Assembly (NCBI RefSeq): GCF_049705945.1
Contig: NZ_JBNAMV010000001.1
Location: 1-64,000 of the forward strand
Reading direction: 5' to 3'
Origin: Salarchaeum japonicum_A
GTDB taxonomy: Archaea > Halobacteriota > Halobacteria > Halobacteriales > Halobacteriaceae
Length of the DNA: 64,000 nucleotides
In this document: one piece after another, positions 32,552-41,460 of the stretch
Numbering within the stretch: the first letter of the stretch is position 1
Layout of the letters: each line of letters opens with the position of its first letter
Notes under the pieces: generated by a model
What the model was told of the DNA's origin: nothing
The model's database searches: none
The model's input: the letters and a program-made list of their open reading frames with translations, nothing else
Made by a program: the position numbers and the translations under genes

Positions 32552-34726
32552 ATGGCATCGACGACACGATCCGACCGAATTCACGTCCTGCACGTGGACG
32601 ACGACCGCTCGCTCGCCGAACTCGTCGGCGCGTCCCTGACGCGCGTGAACGACGACCTTCGCGTGACAACCGTGGCCACCGTCGACGAGGCACTGACGCG
32701 ACTCGATGACCGCACGTTCGACTGCGTCGTGTCAGATTACGATATGCCCGACCGGAACGGCATCGAGTTCCTCCGCACGGTTCGCACGAGCACGACGCAG
32801 CCGCGCGTGCCATTCATCCTCTACACGGGGAAGGGCTCCGAGGAGGTCGCGAGCGACGCGATTACCGCGGGCGCGAGCGACTACATGCAGAAGGAATCCG
32901 GTCTCGACCACTACCGCGTCCTCGCAAACCGTATTGTAACGCTCGTCGAGCGTGAACGCGCGGAGGCGGCGGTAAACGACGTACAACGGTTGTTCTCCGA
33001 ACTCGCCGACCGCACGACCGACGTGCTCTGGATGTTCACCGCGGACTGGAACGAGGTAGTCTTCGTTAACGACGCGTACGAGGAGGTCTTCGAACACTCC
33101 CGGAGCTGTCTCGAAGCGGACCCGGAGACGTTCCTCGATTCGGTTCAACCGAGCGATCACGAGCAACTCACGAATGCGATGGCAGGGCTTTCCGAGGGGA
33201 TTTCGGTTGATATCGAAGTCAGTGTAGTCACCGAAGACGGCGGACTCCGTGACGTCTGGATCAAGGGCGAACCGATTACGGACGACGCGGGAACGGTCAC
33301 GCACGTCGGCGGGTTCACGCGGGACGTCACCGAGCGGAAGACACGTGAGCGCGAGCTCGCGAGCGTGGAGCGCCAGTACCGGGCGGTGTTCGAGGACCCG
33401 AACATCCTCACCGGTGTGCTCGCGCCCGACGGAACGGTGCTGGATGTCAATCAAACCGCAATGGAGTACATCGATGGCGACATCGACGACGTGCTCGGCG
33501 AGCAGTTTTCAGCGACACCGTGGTGGGGCGACAACGACGCGCTCCGCGCCGATGTCGACGACTGGGTGGCGCGCGCGGCGGCAGGCGAGTACGTCGAGTT
33601 CGAGGCGGATATCACCGGACAGGACGGTGGTCGGACCGTCAGTGGCGTGTTCCGGCCGGTTCGCGACGACGACGGTACCGTCACCGCTCTCATCGTCTCC
33701 GACCGCGACATCACCGAGCGAACCGAGCGCGAACGCGAACTCGAACGCTACGAGGCATACCTGGAGCGTTCGACGGACATTATCACCGTGTTGAACGCTG
33801 ACGGCACCGTCAAGTATCAGAGCCCGTCGCTCACGCGAATCCTCGGCTACGAATCCGGCGAACTCATCGGCCAAGATGGCTTCGAACTCGTCCATCCCGA
33901 CGACCGCCCCGAACTCTACGAGACATTTTTGGAGCTTGTCGAACGGCCCGACGAGTCCGTCACGGTCGAGGCGCGCTTTCGTACCGCCGATGACGAGTGG
34001 CGGTTGCTCGAAGTTCGCGGCCGCAACCACCTCGACCACCCCGTCATCGCGGGCGTTGTGACGAACAACCGCGACATCACCGAACGCAAGCACCACGAGC
34101 GCGAACTCGAACGACAGAACGAGCAACTGGAGCAGTTCGCGGGCGTCGTCAGCCACGACCTCCGTAATCCGTTGAGCGTCGCCGACGGGTACCTCACGCT
34201 CGCGCGCGAAACCCAGGATAGTGACGCGCTCGCTGAAGTTGCGCGCGCACACGAACGCATGAACGACCTCATCGAGGACCTCCTCGCGCTCGCCCGGCGT
34301 GGCGATGGCGTGCAGACCGAAACCGCGCTTGACCTCGCGACGGTCGCCGAGGACGCGTGGCAACACGTCCCTACTGAGTCCGCAACGCTCGACATCGCGA
34401 CCACCGGGACGGTGTACGCCGACCGCGCCATCCTCCAGCAACTCCTCGAGAACCTCTTCCGGAACGCCACGGAGCACGGCGGCGACACCATCACTATCGC
34501 CCTCCATGAGAACGGATTCACCGTCGCCGACGACGGTCCCGGAATTCCCGAACCGGACCGCGAGCGCGTCTTCGAAACCGGGTATTCGACGCGGAGTTCC
34601 GGAACCGGGCTCGGACTCGCCATCGTCGCGCAGTGCGCCGAGGCCCACGATTGGACGATCCGTGCGACTCAGAGCCCGGACGGCGGCGCACAGTTCGACC
34701 TCACTAACGTTCAGGTCGAACGGTAG
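32552..34726 (+). CDS. hybrid histidine kinase, REC-PAS-PAS-PAS-HisKA-HATPase
   Basis: 724 residues from the ATG at 32552 (GTG at 32543 possible). Order: receiver domain at residues 1-125 with phospho-acceptor Asp62 in VVSDYDMP and the haloarchaeal TGKGSEE block; three PAS domains (about 145-265, 270-395, 400-520), each closed by a DITER-type end; HisKA with His535 in VVSHDLRNPL; HATPase with NLFRNATEHGG, ADDGPGIPE and GTGLGLAIV. No membrane helix, so a cytosolic sensor. PAS ligands unknown. It stands alone with a PiT transporter gene 117 bases downstream, which raises phosphate sensing as a weak possibility. Confidence 0.92.
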   Translation: MASTTRSDRIHVLHVDDDRSLAELVGASLTRVNDDLRVTTVATVDEALTRLDDRTFDCVVSDYDMPDRNGIEFLRTVRTSTTQPRVPFILYTGKGSEEVASDAITAGASDYMQKESGLDHYRVLANRIVTLVERERAEAAVNDVQRLFSELADRTTDVLWMFTADWNEVVFVNDAYEEVFEHSRSCLEADPETFLDSVQPSDHEQLTNAMAGLSEGISVDIEVSVVTEDGGLRDVWIKGEPITDDAGTVTHVGGFTRDVTERKTRERELASVERQYRAVFEDPNILTGVLAPDGTVLDVNQTAMEYIDGDIDDVLGEQFSATPWWGDNDALRADVDDWVARAAAGEYVEFEADITGQDGGRTVSGVFRPVRDDDGTVTALIVSDRDITERTERERELERYEAYLERSTDIITVLNADGTVKYQSPSLTRILGYESGELIGQDGFELVHPDDRPELYETFLELVERPDESVTVEARFRTADDEWRLLEVRGRNHLDHPVIAGVVTNNRDITERKHHERELERQNEQLEQFAGVVSHDLRNPLSVADGYLTLARETQDSDALAEVARAHERMNDLIEDLLALARRGDGVQTETALDLATVAEDAWQHVPTESATLDIATTGTVYADRAILQQLLENLFRNATEHGGDTITIALHENGFTVADDGPGIPEPDRERVFETGYSTRSSGTGLGLAIVAQCAEAHDWTIRATQSPDGGAQFDLTNVQVER

Positions 34727-34843
34727 GTCAGCGCCGATTCTGGCGTCAGCGTCACCCCGAACGAAGCGCCGACTCTGGGGAACGAAGGGCCGGACTCCGG
34801 GGGTTATTTGAGCGCGCGCATTCGTTGACTGACGTACGACACG

Positions 34844-36088
34844 ATGCTGTCACTGCTAGCTCTCGCCGGTATTGCTGTCGCCGTGTTCGTCGGGTTCAAC
34901 ATCGGCGGCTCCTCAACCGGCGTGGCGTTCGGTCCGGCAGTCGGCTCACGCCTCGTTCGGAAGACGACCGCGGGAGCCCTGTTCGTCGGGTTCGCCTTCC
35001 TCGGCGCGTGGACCGTCGGCCGGAACGTCATCGCGACGATGAGCAGCAGTATCGTCCCGGCCGCCCAGTTTACGCCCGCCACGAGCGTCGCCGTCCTGTT
35101 CTTCACGGGTGCGGCGCTGTTCATCTCGAACCTCTACGGCGTTCCTGCGTCGACGTCGATGACGGCTGTCGGCGCTATCGTCGGCTTAGGTCTCGCGTCG
35201 GGCACGCTCAATCAGGCGCTGATGTTCGTCATCGTTTCGGCGTGGATCGTCGCCCCGCTGGTGAGTTTCGCCATCGGACTCGTGATCGGCCGGTACGTCT
35301 ACCCGTATCTCGACCGGTACGTCGCGTTCACGACGTTCGACCTTCACTTCATCCAGCTAGACCGCTCGGGAACCATTCCGCGTCCCTACGTTAACCCGGA
35401 CGCGTCCCCGCAGGACGTCGTCGGCTCGCTCTCGGTAGTCGTCATCGCCTGTTATATGGCGTTCTCGGCGGGGGCATCGAACGCTGCGAACGCCGTCGCC
35501 CCCCTCGTCGGGGCCGGCGGCCCGCTTACCGTCGACCAGGGCGTCCTGCTCGCGGTGGCGGCCTTCGCTCTGGGGAGTTTCACCATCGCGCGTCGCACGC
35601 TTGAGACGGTCGGAAACGACATCACGGAACTTCCGATACTCGCGTCGTTGATCGTCTCGCTCGTCGGCGGCACGGTCATCACGGTACTCTCGTACCTGGG
35701 AATCCCCGCGAGTCTCGCGGTCAGCACGACATCGGCGATTATCGGCCTCGGCTGGGGGCGGGCGAGCCGGGCAGCGACGCTCGCGGAGTTCGCGACACCG
35801 ACGACCGACCGACCGGAAACCGATGTCGCGACGGGCGCGCTTGTCACCTCACGCGCCGAGGACGCACCCGCAGGCCCCACCATCGGCGACCTTGCTCGCG
35901 ACGAAACCCCCGCGGAGGAACCGTCCGACCTTCCAGACGTCCCTGACATCGGTGCCGAAGGCCCGGCCGACCTCGACGAGCGAAGCCTCTTTGACCCAAC
36001 GGCCGCCAAGCGCATCGTCACGATGTGGGTGTTGACGCCCGCGCTGGCAGTCACCGCTTCCTACCCGGTGTTCACTGTGCTGTTGTAA
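34844..36088 (+). CDS. PiT-family inorganic phosphate transporter
   Basis: 414 residues, about 10 membrane helices in two inverted halves joined by an acidic cytoplasmic loop. The second PiT signature is clear (FSAGASNAANAVAPLVGAGG, near residue 210). The first, usually GANDVANA, reads VGFNIGGSSTGVAFGPAVGS, a form seen in other haloarchaeal members. Sodium- or proton-driven phosphate uptake is the family role; the altered first half leaves the ion uncertain. A long hydrophilic loop rich in Asp/Glu/Pro lies at about residues 320-385. Same strand as the upstream kinase. Confidence 0.87.
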   Translation: MLSLLALAGIAVAVFVGFNIGGSSTGVAFGPAVGSRLVRKTTAGALFVGFAFLGAWTVGRNVIATMSSSIVPAAQFTPATSVAVLFFTGAALFISNLYGVPASTSMTAVGAIVGLGLASGTLNQALMFVIVSAWIVAPLVSFAIGLVIGRYVYPYLDRYVAFTTFDLHFIQLDRSGTIPRPYVNPDASPQDVVGSLSVVVIACYMAFSAGASNAANAVAPLVGAGGPLTVDQGVLLAVAAFALGSFTIARRTLETVGNDITELPILASLIVSLVGGTVITVLSYLGIPASLAVSTTSAIIGLGWGRASRAATLAEFATPTTDRPETDVATGALVTSRAEDAPAGPTIGDLARDETPAEEPSDLPDVPDIGAEGPADLDERSLFDPTAAKRIVTMWVLTPALAVTASYPVFTVLL

Positions 36089-36277
36089 GCTTCCAAACGA
36101 CGCGGCCAACGACCGTCTGCGAGACCACGAACTGGGCCGTGACTTTTCGCTCCGTTCGTCGAAAACGCTCATTACAGCCGTTACTACCGCAAAAACACAC
36201 TTCTGTGGGTGCCAACATCCTTATATCTCTATCAGTACCTACTACACGAAATCACTCACCGCCGCCCATTTACATCC

Positions 36278-38788
36278 ATGCTCCCAGACTCACCGATTCG
36301 CGTTCTCCACGTCGATGATGAACCGGGATTCGCTGATATGGTGGCGGATTTCCTTGAACGAGAAGACCCTCAGATAACCGTTCAGACAGCGAAAACTGTC
36401 GAATCCGCGATAGAAATTCTGGATATCTCGAGTATCGACTGCATCGTTTCCGACTACGAGATGCCGGAAGCGAACGGACTCCAGTTTCTCCACACTGTTC
36501 GGAATTCGGAGCTAGACGTTCCCTTCATCCTCTTCACCGGGAAGGGAAGCGAGGAGATCGCGAGTGACGCGATTTCTGCAGGTGTCACGGACTACCTCCA
36601 GAAGGAGGGTGGAAGCAGCCAGTACACGCTACTCGCTCACCGGGTTACGAACGCCGTCTCCCAGTATCACTCCCAGCGAGAAGCCCAGACGACGCAGGAA
36701 CGCCTCTCGCTGTTCTTCGAACACTCTCCGCTCGGAGCCATCGAATGGAACGCGGACTTCGAAATCACACGTATCAATGAGACCGCGGAAGCCCTCCTCG
36801 GCTACGACGACGGCGAACTGGTCGGTGCGTCGTGGCGAAAGCTCGTTCCCGAACCCGAGCAGCGTTCGTTTGCCGAGATGCTCGCGGCGTTGAACGACGG
36901 GGCTGCCGCCTACAACGCCGAGCACGAAACAGTCACGAAAGAGGGTGACCGCCTCGTCTGCGAATGGCACCACCGTGTCATCCGGAACGAACTCGGGGAC
37001 GTAGTGACCTCGTTCTCGAAGCTGCAGGATATCACTGACCGGATTGAGCGCCAACAGCAGCTTGCTCAGGAGCGTGCGTTCACCGAACAGGCGCTCGATA
37101 CACTTGACGACCTCTTCTACGTCGTCGATGCCGACGGAAATCTCAAACGGTGGAACGACCAACTTGCGGCGGAAGCCGGGTACGACGAGGAGATACTGGC
37201 TGGGCGGAACATCCTCGATTTCGTCGCTGACGACCATCACTCGAAGGTCGATGACGCGATTGAGGTCACCATGGACCAAGGGACGGGAACGGTCGAAGCC
37301 GACCTCTGCACCGAAACGCGTGGACGAGTCCCGTACGAATTGACGGGAAAACGGCTGACCGACCCGGCGGCCGATTTCGTCGGAGTCGTCGGAATCGGCC
37401 GTGACCTCTCCGACCGGAAGGAACGCGAGGCGGAACTCGAATTCGCCCGGGACCTGTTGGACAAGACCGAGCAAATCGCCGATGTCGGTGGCTGGCAAAT
37501 CGAAACGGCGACGAACGACGTGTACTGGTCCGACCACTTGTTCGAGATGCTTGGCATCGACGGTGACGAGGCCCCATCACTCGACGAGGCGCTCAACGTC
37601 TACCTCGAAGCGGATCGATCGACCGTCGAAACGGCCATCGAGGACGCGATAGCCTCGCGTAATTCCTTCGACGTGGAAGCACGATTCGAGCGACCCGACG
37701 GCGAAATACGGTGGTTCCGGATTCTCGGTGAGCCCACGATCGAGGACGACGAGGTGGTTCGACTGCGTGGTGCCGTACAGGACATCACGGACCACAAGCG
37801 ACGGGAACGCGACCTCGAACAGGCGAGAACGGAGTACGAGGAACTATTCAACGGGATGAACGACATGGCTGTGGTCGTCGGATTCGACGAGACGTTCCTC
37901 GCAGTGAACGATACGACCGTGGAGCGAACTGGCTACTCGAGAGACGAACTTCTCTCGATGGGGCCGGACGACATCGACACCAGTTTATCTTCAAGCGAAA
38001 TCTCGGAACTCATCGACGATATCCCGGCGGACGGAACACAGGTCGTTGAGACAGTCCACCAGACCAAACACGGCGAGGAACTCCCGGTCGAGCTCAGCTC
38101 CACGGTGATTACGTACGCGGACCAGCCGGCGGTTCTGACTATCGGTCGAGAAATCACCGAACGGAAGGAGCGTGAACGACAGCTAGAACAGTTCGCGTCC
38201 GTCGTCAGCCACGACCTTCGAACGCCGCTTAGCGTTGCGCAGGGCTATCTTGAACTCGCCGAAGACGACTGTGAAAGCAGCCATCTCGACAAGATCGGGA
38301 ACGCCCACGCGCGGATGGAAACGCTCATCGATGAACTACTCACGTTGGCGCGAGAAGGCGACCGAATCGGCGAAACTGAAGAAATAGATCTGGCGACGTT
38401 CGTGGATGACTGCTGGGGGACTATCGATACCGGTTCGGCGACACTCCAAATCGAGAGTACGCGACGACTACTGGCTGACCGCTCTCGTTTCAAACAGATC
38501 GTCGAAAACCTCGTTCGGAACGCGGTCGAGCACGGCGGCGAGAGCGTGACAGTCACCGTCGGCGCCCTGGAAAACGGGTTTTTCGTTGCGGACGACGGCG
38601 CCGGGATTCCGGAACACGACCGTGACGAGGTGTTCACGCCGGGGTACTCCACGGGAACGAACGGAACTGGGTTCGGACTCAGTATCGTCAAAGAGGTCGC
38701 GGACGCACATGGCTGGGATATTCGCGTGACCGAAAGCGCCACCGGCGGCGCCCGATTCGAGTTTACCGACATAGAGTCCCCGAACTAA
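36278..38788 (+). CDS. hybrid histidine kinase, REC-PAS(x4)-HisKA-HATPase
   Basis: 836 residues from the ATG at 36278; upstream frame to 36209 includes the TATA-like CCTTATATC and is left out. Receiver domain with Asp59 in CIVSDYEMP; about four PAS domains follow (roughly 140-260, 265-385, 390-510, 510-630), one with the PAC-type GWQIETATNDVYWSD; HisKA His645 in VVSHDLRTPLS; HATPase with NLVRNAVEHGG, ADDGAGIPE and GTGFGLSIV. Cytosolic. It converges with the next kinase (38902-40359); its receiver domain (TGKGSEEIASDAISAGVTDY) is nearly identical to that one, so they probably arose by duplication. Confidence 0.92.
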   Translation: MLPDSPIRVLHVDDEPGFADMVADFLEREDPQITVQTAKTVESAIEILDISSIDCIVSDYEMPEANGLQFLHTVRNSELDVPFILFTGKGSEEIASDAISAGVTDYLQKEGGSSQYTLLAHRVTNAVSQYHSQREAQTTQERLSLFFEHSPLGAIEWNADFEITRINETAEALLGYDDGELVGASWRKLVPEPEQRSFAEMLAALNDGAAAYNAEHETVTKEGDRLVCEWHHRVIRNELGDVVTSFSKLQDITDRIERQQQLAQERAFTEQALDTLDDLFYVVDADGNLKRWNDQLAAEAGYDEEILAGRNILDFVADDHHSKVDDAIEVTMDQGTGTVEADLCTETRGRVPYELTGKRLTDPAADFVGVVGIGRDLSDRKEREAELEFARDLLDKTEQIADVGGWQIETATNDVYWSDHLFEMLGIDGDEAPSLDEALNVYLEADRSTVETAIEDAIASRNSFDVEARFERPDGEIRWFRILGEPTIEDDEVVRLRGAVQDITDHKRRERDLEQARTEYEELFNGMNDMAVVVGFDETFLAVNDTTVERTGYSRDELLSMGPDDIDTSLSSSEISELIDDIPADGTQVVETVHQTKHGEELPVELSSTVITYADQPAVLTIGREITERKERERQLEQFASVVSHDLRTPLSVAQGYLELAEDDCESSHLDKIGNAHARMETLIDELLTLAREGDRIGETEEIDLATFVDDCWGTIDTGSATLQIESTRRLLADRSRFKQIVENLVRNAVEHGGESVTVTVGALENGFFVADDGAGIPEHDRDEVFTPGYSTGTNGTGFGLSIVKEVADAHGWDIRVTESATGGARFEFTDIESPN

Positions 38789-38901
38789 TCGGTCGCGCCG
38801 GACTGCCGTACTCACTCTTGGGCGCGTTCCGTACGACGACCCAGCAATCCAAAACGCCCGGTCCTTCAAATACCCGCAACGGGTTTCAGCTTGAGCGGCC
38901 G

Positions 38902-40359
38902 TCACTCACAGACGTCGGGCTTGAACGTCACGTTCGAGAATTCGAAGCGCGCACCGCCCTCCTCGCTCTCCGTGAGCGTCACGTCCCACTCGTGACCGTT
39001 CGCGATCTGTTTGACGATCACGAGGCCGAGACCTGTATTCGTCACTTCGCCGGTCGTGTATCCGGACTCGAACACGCGGGGCCGCTCGCTCTCCGGAATA
39101 CCGGTTCCGGTATCTTCGACGAAGAACCCGTCTTCGCCGGGGAGCGTTCCGACGCGGACCGTGTCAGCGTCACCGTGCGCGATTGCGTTCCGGAAGAGGT
39201 TCTCGAGCAGTTGGCCGAACTGGGATTCGTTCGCCTCTAGGAGTCGCGAGTCGACGATTTCGAGTCGCGCGTCGGTCGTGTCCGCGGTTGTCCACGAGGC
39301 TTTCGCCGTCTCGTTGAGTGCGACGGTCTGGAGGTCGCGTATCACGATCGGTTCCTCGGTCAGAGCGTCGGTCTGGTCGAGCAGCGAGACGGCGCGGTCC
39401 AGGGCCTGCCGGAGGTTGTCGAGGTGGGCGGGGTCCTCCTCGTCCTCGTAGAGGTCGAGCCAGCTTTCCGCTGCCGTCAGCGGCGTCCGCACGTCGTGCG
39501 CGATGAGTTCCTGAACGTGTTCGAGTTGGTCGTTGCGCTGCTCTAACTGGTTCTGTTTGTCCTTCAGGTCCGTGATGTCTCGGGTGTTCACGACGAACCC
39601 GGAGACGGTGTCGTCGTCGAGGAGGTTGTTCCCGCGAGATTCGAGGATGACGGGGTGTTCACCCGAGTCGGCGAGCCGGAACTCGACGGACACGTCCTCC
39701 TCCGGGTTCTCGACGCTCCTGAAGAACTCCTCCATGACTCGCTTTCGGTCCTTCGGATGCACGAACTCGAAGACCGACTCGCCGACGAGTTCGTCACTGG
39801 AGTACCCAATGACGGACTCCGCCGACGAGGAAGCGTACTCGAAGAGGGCGTTCTCGGAGACGATGGCGATGAAGTCGCTCGAGTTCTCCACGAGTTTGCT
39901 GAATTTCTCCTCGGAGTGTTCGAGCGCGCGCTGAGAGCGGTGCTTCTCGACGGCGTTCATCAGGCGGTTCGCGAGGAGTTTGTACTGACTCGACCCGCCG
40001 CCTTTCTGGAGATAGTCCGTGACGCCCGCGGAGATGGCTTTGCTCGCTATCTCCTCGCTCCCCTTCCCGGTGAAGAGGATGAACGGGATGTCGGGCCGCG
40101 AGTTCCGGATCTGTTTGAGGAGTTCGATTCCGTTCCGGGTCGGCATGTCGTAGTCGCTGACGACCGCGTCCACCTCACCTCGCTCAGCGAGCGTGATGGC
40201 CTCGTTCGAGTCTGTCGTCGTCGTGACGTCGAAGACGCGTTTTTCGCGTTCGAGGAAGGTTTCCACCAGTTCGACGAGGCTCGCGTCGTCGTCGACGACG
40301 AGCACGGACACAGTCTCGGAGATCGTCTCCTCGCCGAAGGTTTGGACGGTCTTGCTCAT
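38902..40359 (-). CDS. hybrid histidine kinase, REC-PAS-HisKA-HATPase
   Basis: 485 residues. Receiver domain with Asp69 in AVVSDYDMPTRNG; one PAS domain (about residues 155-275); HisKA His288 in ELIAHDVRTPL; HATPase with NLFRNAIAHGDADT, EDTGTGIPE and NTGLGLVIV. No membrane helix. The ATG overlaps the stop of the 211-residue gene upstream (ATGA at 40356-40359), so the two proteins are made together and probably interact. It is the compact relative of the kinase at 36278. Confidence 0.92.
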   Translation of the reverse strand: MSKTVQTFGEETISETVSVLVVDDDASLVELVETFLEREKRVFDVTTTTDSNEAITLAERGEVDAVVSDYDMPTRNGIELLKQIRNSRPDIPFILFTGKGSEEIASKAISAGVTDYLQKGGGSSQYKLLANRLMNAVEKHRSQRALEHSEEKFSKLVENSSDFIAIVSENALFEYASSSAESVIGYSSDELVGESVFEFVHPKDRKRVMEEFFRSVENPEEDVSVEFRLADSGEHPVILESRGNNLLDDDTVSGFVVNTRDITDLKDKQNQLEQRNDQLEHVQELIAHDVRTPLTAAESWLDLYEDEEDPAHLDNLRQALDRAVSLLDQTDALTEEPIVIRDLQTVALNETAKASWTTADTTDARLEIVDSRLLEANESQFGQLLENLFRNAIAHGDADTVRVGTLPGEDGFFVEDTGTGIPESERPRVFESGYTTGEVTNTGLGLVIVKQIANGHEWDVTLTESEEGGARFEFSNVTFKPDVCE

Positions 40360-40991
40360 CGTCCCGAGACACCTCCGGTGTCGTCGAGCACTCGTTCAAA
40401 GTACGGTGTCATGACGTCTTGGGCTTGCTGCCAGTAGGATGCGTCGTGCATGTCGTGGAGTTCGACCGCGAGCGCGTACCGCGCGGGTTCCGGGCCGAAT
40501 CCGGACGTCCCCCACTTCGGTTTCGAGGGATAGTTCGGGTCGTCGGTCGCGACGCGTAACTCGTGGACTTGTGCCTGCTGGAAGGGCGTCCAGTAGTCGC
40601 CGCCCGTCTTGTGGCGACGCCACGCCCGCGTCTTCAACACGGCGTACTCGTTATCGAGTTCGAGGAGTGACGCGCGCTCGCGGAACTTCCGTCGAACGGG
40701 CCCCCAGTCGGCCTTCCGGAGCGTTTCCGCGTTCAGCGTTCCGCCGGTATAGTGACCCGCCTCTAGGTCGTCTTTCTCCCAGAGCGCGTCTACGAGAGCT
40801 TCGGCGGCCATCCGCCGATTCTCGACCGAAACGTGGTCGAACTGGCGCTCGTCGACAGCGCTGAATGCGGCTATCGCGCCCTGTCGGTCTCCGCGGTCAT
40901 GTGCGATGAATCCCTCACAGATCTGTTTCGCCAGCCGCGCCGCCTCGCTGGAGGAACCATCTTCTCTAGCCCCTCTTGTCTCCTCCATCAT
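40356..40991 (-). CDS. unknown protein co-translated with a histidine kinase
   Basis: 211 residues (ATG at 40991 or 40988). Residues 15-75 are helical with a TPR-like rhythm (LAKQICEGFIAHDRGDRQGA, then IAAFSAVDE and ENRRMAAEALVDALWE). The rest is rich in Trp and Tyr (WGPVRRKFRERASLLELDNE, GGDYWTPFQQAQVHELR, WGTSGFGPEPARYALAVELH) with no motif I recognise. It overlaps the kinase start by 4 bases. It could be a kinase partner or ligand-binding subunit. It lies 330 bases from the 45-residue peptide gene of the CHAT pair, transcribed away from it. Confidence 0.75.
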   Translation of the reverse strand: MMEETRGAREDGSSSEAARLAKQICEGFIAHDRGDRQGAIAAFSAVDERQFDHVSVENRRMAAEALVDALWEKDDLEAGHYTGGTLNAETLRKADWGPVRRKFRERASLLELDNEYAVLKTRAWRRHKTGGDYWTPFQQAQVHELRVATDDPNYPSKPKWGTSGFGPEPARYALAVELHDMHDASYWQQAQDVMTPYFERVLDDTGGVSGR

Positions 40992-41263
40992 TCGTTGGTT
41001 TCACATTAGGATATACATATTTAACATCTCTGCATAGGAAATGACAACAAAGAGAAACAATCTGGTTACAGCAGAACGCTATAACGATTCAAGCTGGCGC
41101 GTGACGGTGTGTGACTGGGCGATGTCGATGGCTACGTCTACTTTTCGAGACGTGAAATCGATTAGCTTGCTGTCGGGTAGCATAGGATTAAGTAGTAGAC
41201 GCGTCTGGACGGCTGGCTGTTGGTGGTTTGACCGGCGGGAGTGACGTATGTTATATGCGGTAC
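40992..41263. other. intergenic region upstream of the 211-residue gene and the peptide gene
   Basis: About 330 bases lie between the two divergent genes including the palindrome and promoter listed below. The base composition is AT-rich for this genome. An ORF at 41041-41244 exists but its composition (Trp, Ser, basic, not acidic) does not look like a haloarchaeal protein. Confidence 0.5.
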
Positions 41264-41280
41264 AAAAACATTATGTTTTT
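41264..41280. promoter_or_regulatory. 17-bp palindrome upstream of the 45-residue peptide gene
   Basis: AAAAACA-TTA-TGTTTTT, a perfect 7-bp inverted repeat. It sits just upstream of the TATA-like ATTTATTAC at 41289-41297, which is 26-34 bases before the ATG at 41323. This is where an activator or repressor would act. The sequence is unlike the other palindromes of the window. Confidence 0.55.
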
Positions 41281-41322
41281 TAAATTAGATTTATTACAAT
41301 CCGACAGAATGATTTGAGTGTA

Positions 41323-41460
41323 ATGTCCGACCACAATGCACTCACGGCGTACCTCAAGAACAACCCGCGTTTCATCGGCGTCCTGTTCACCATGACCGTC
41401 CTCCTCAGCCAAACCGGTGCCGCCCTCGCAGCTAAGGACGGCGTCCTTATTGGCCCCTAA
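41323..41460 (+). CDS. 45-residue hydrophobic peptide (DUF7503-like) overlapping the CHAT gene tail-to-tail
   Basis: ATG 41323 to TAA 41460, below the usual ORF length cut-off. It reads MSDHNALTAYLKNNPRFIGV, then LFTMTVLLSQTGAALA, then AKDGVLIGP. A polar N-terminus with NPR, one hydrophobic helix (residues 18-35) ending in an Ala-rich AALAA-like site and a short Gly-Pro end match a family of small haloarchaeal proteins I recall as DUF7503. The helix could be a membrane segment or a signal peptide. Its last four bases overlap the stop of the CHAT gene on the other strand. It has a promoter and palindrome of its own. Function unknown. Confidence 0.75.
   Translation: MSDHNALTAYLKNNPRFIGVLFTMTVLLSQTGAALAAKDGVLIGP

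Noticed and set aside
41041..41244. 67-residue ORF upstream of the peptide gene
   Set aside because: Basic, Ser/Trp-rich and not acidic; no family and no promoter at the right distance.
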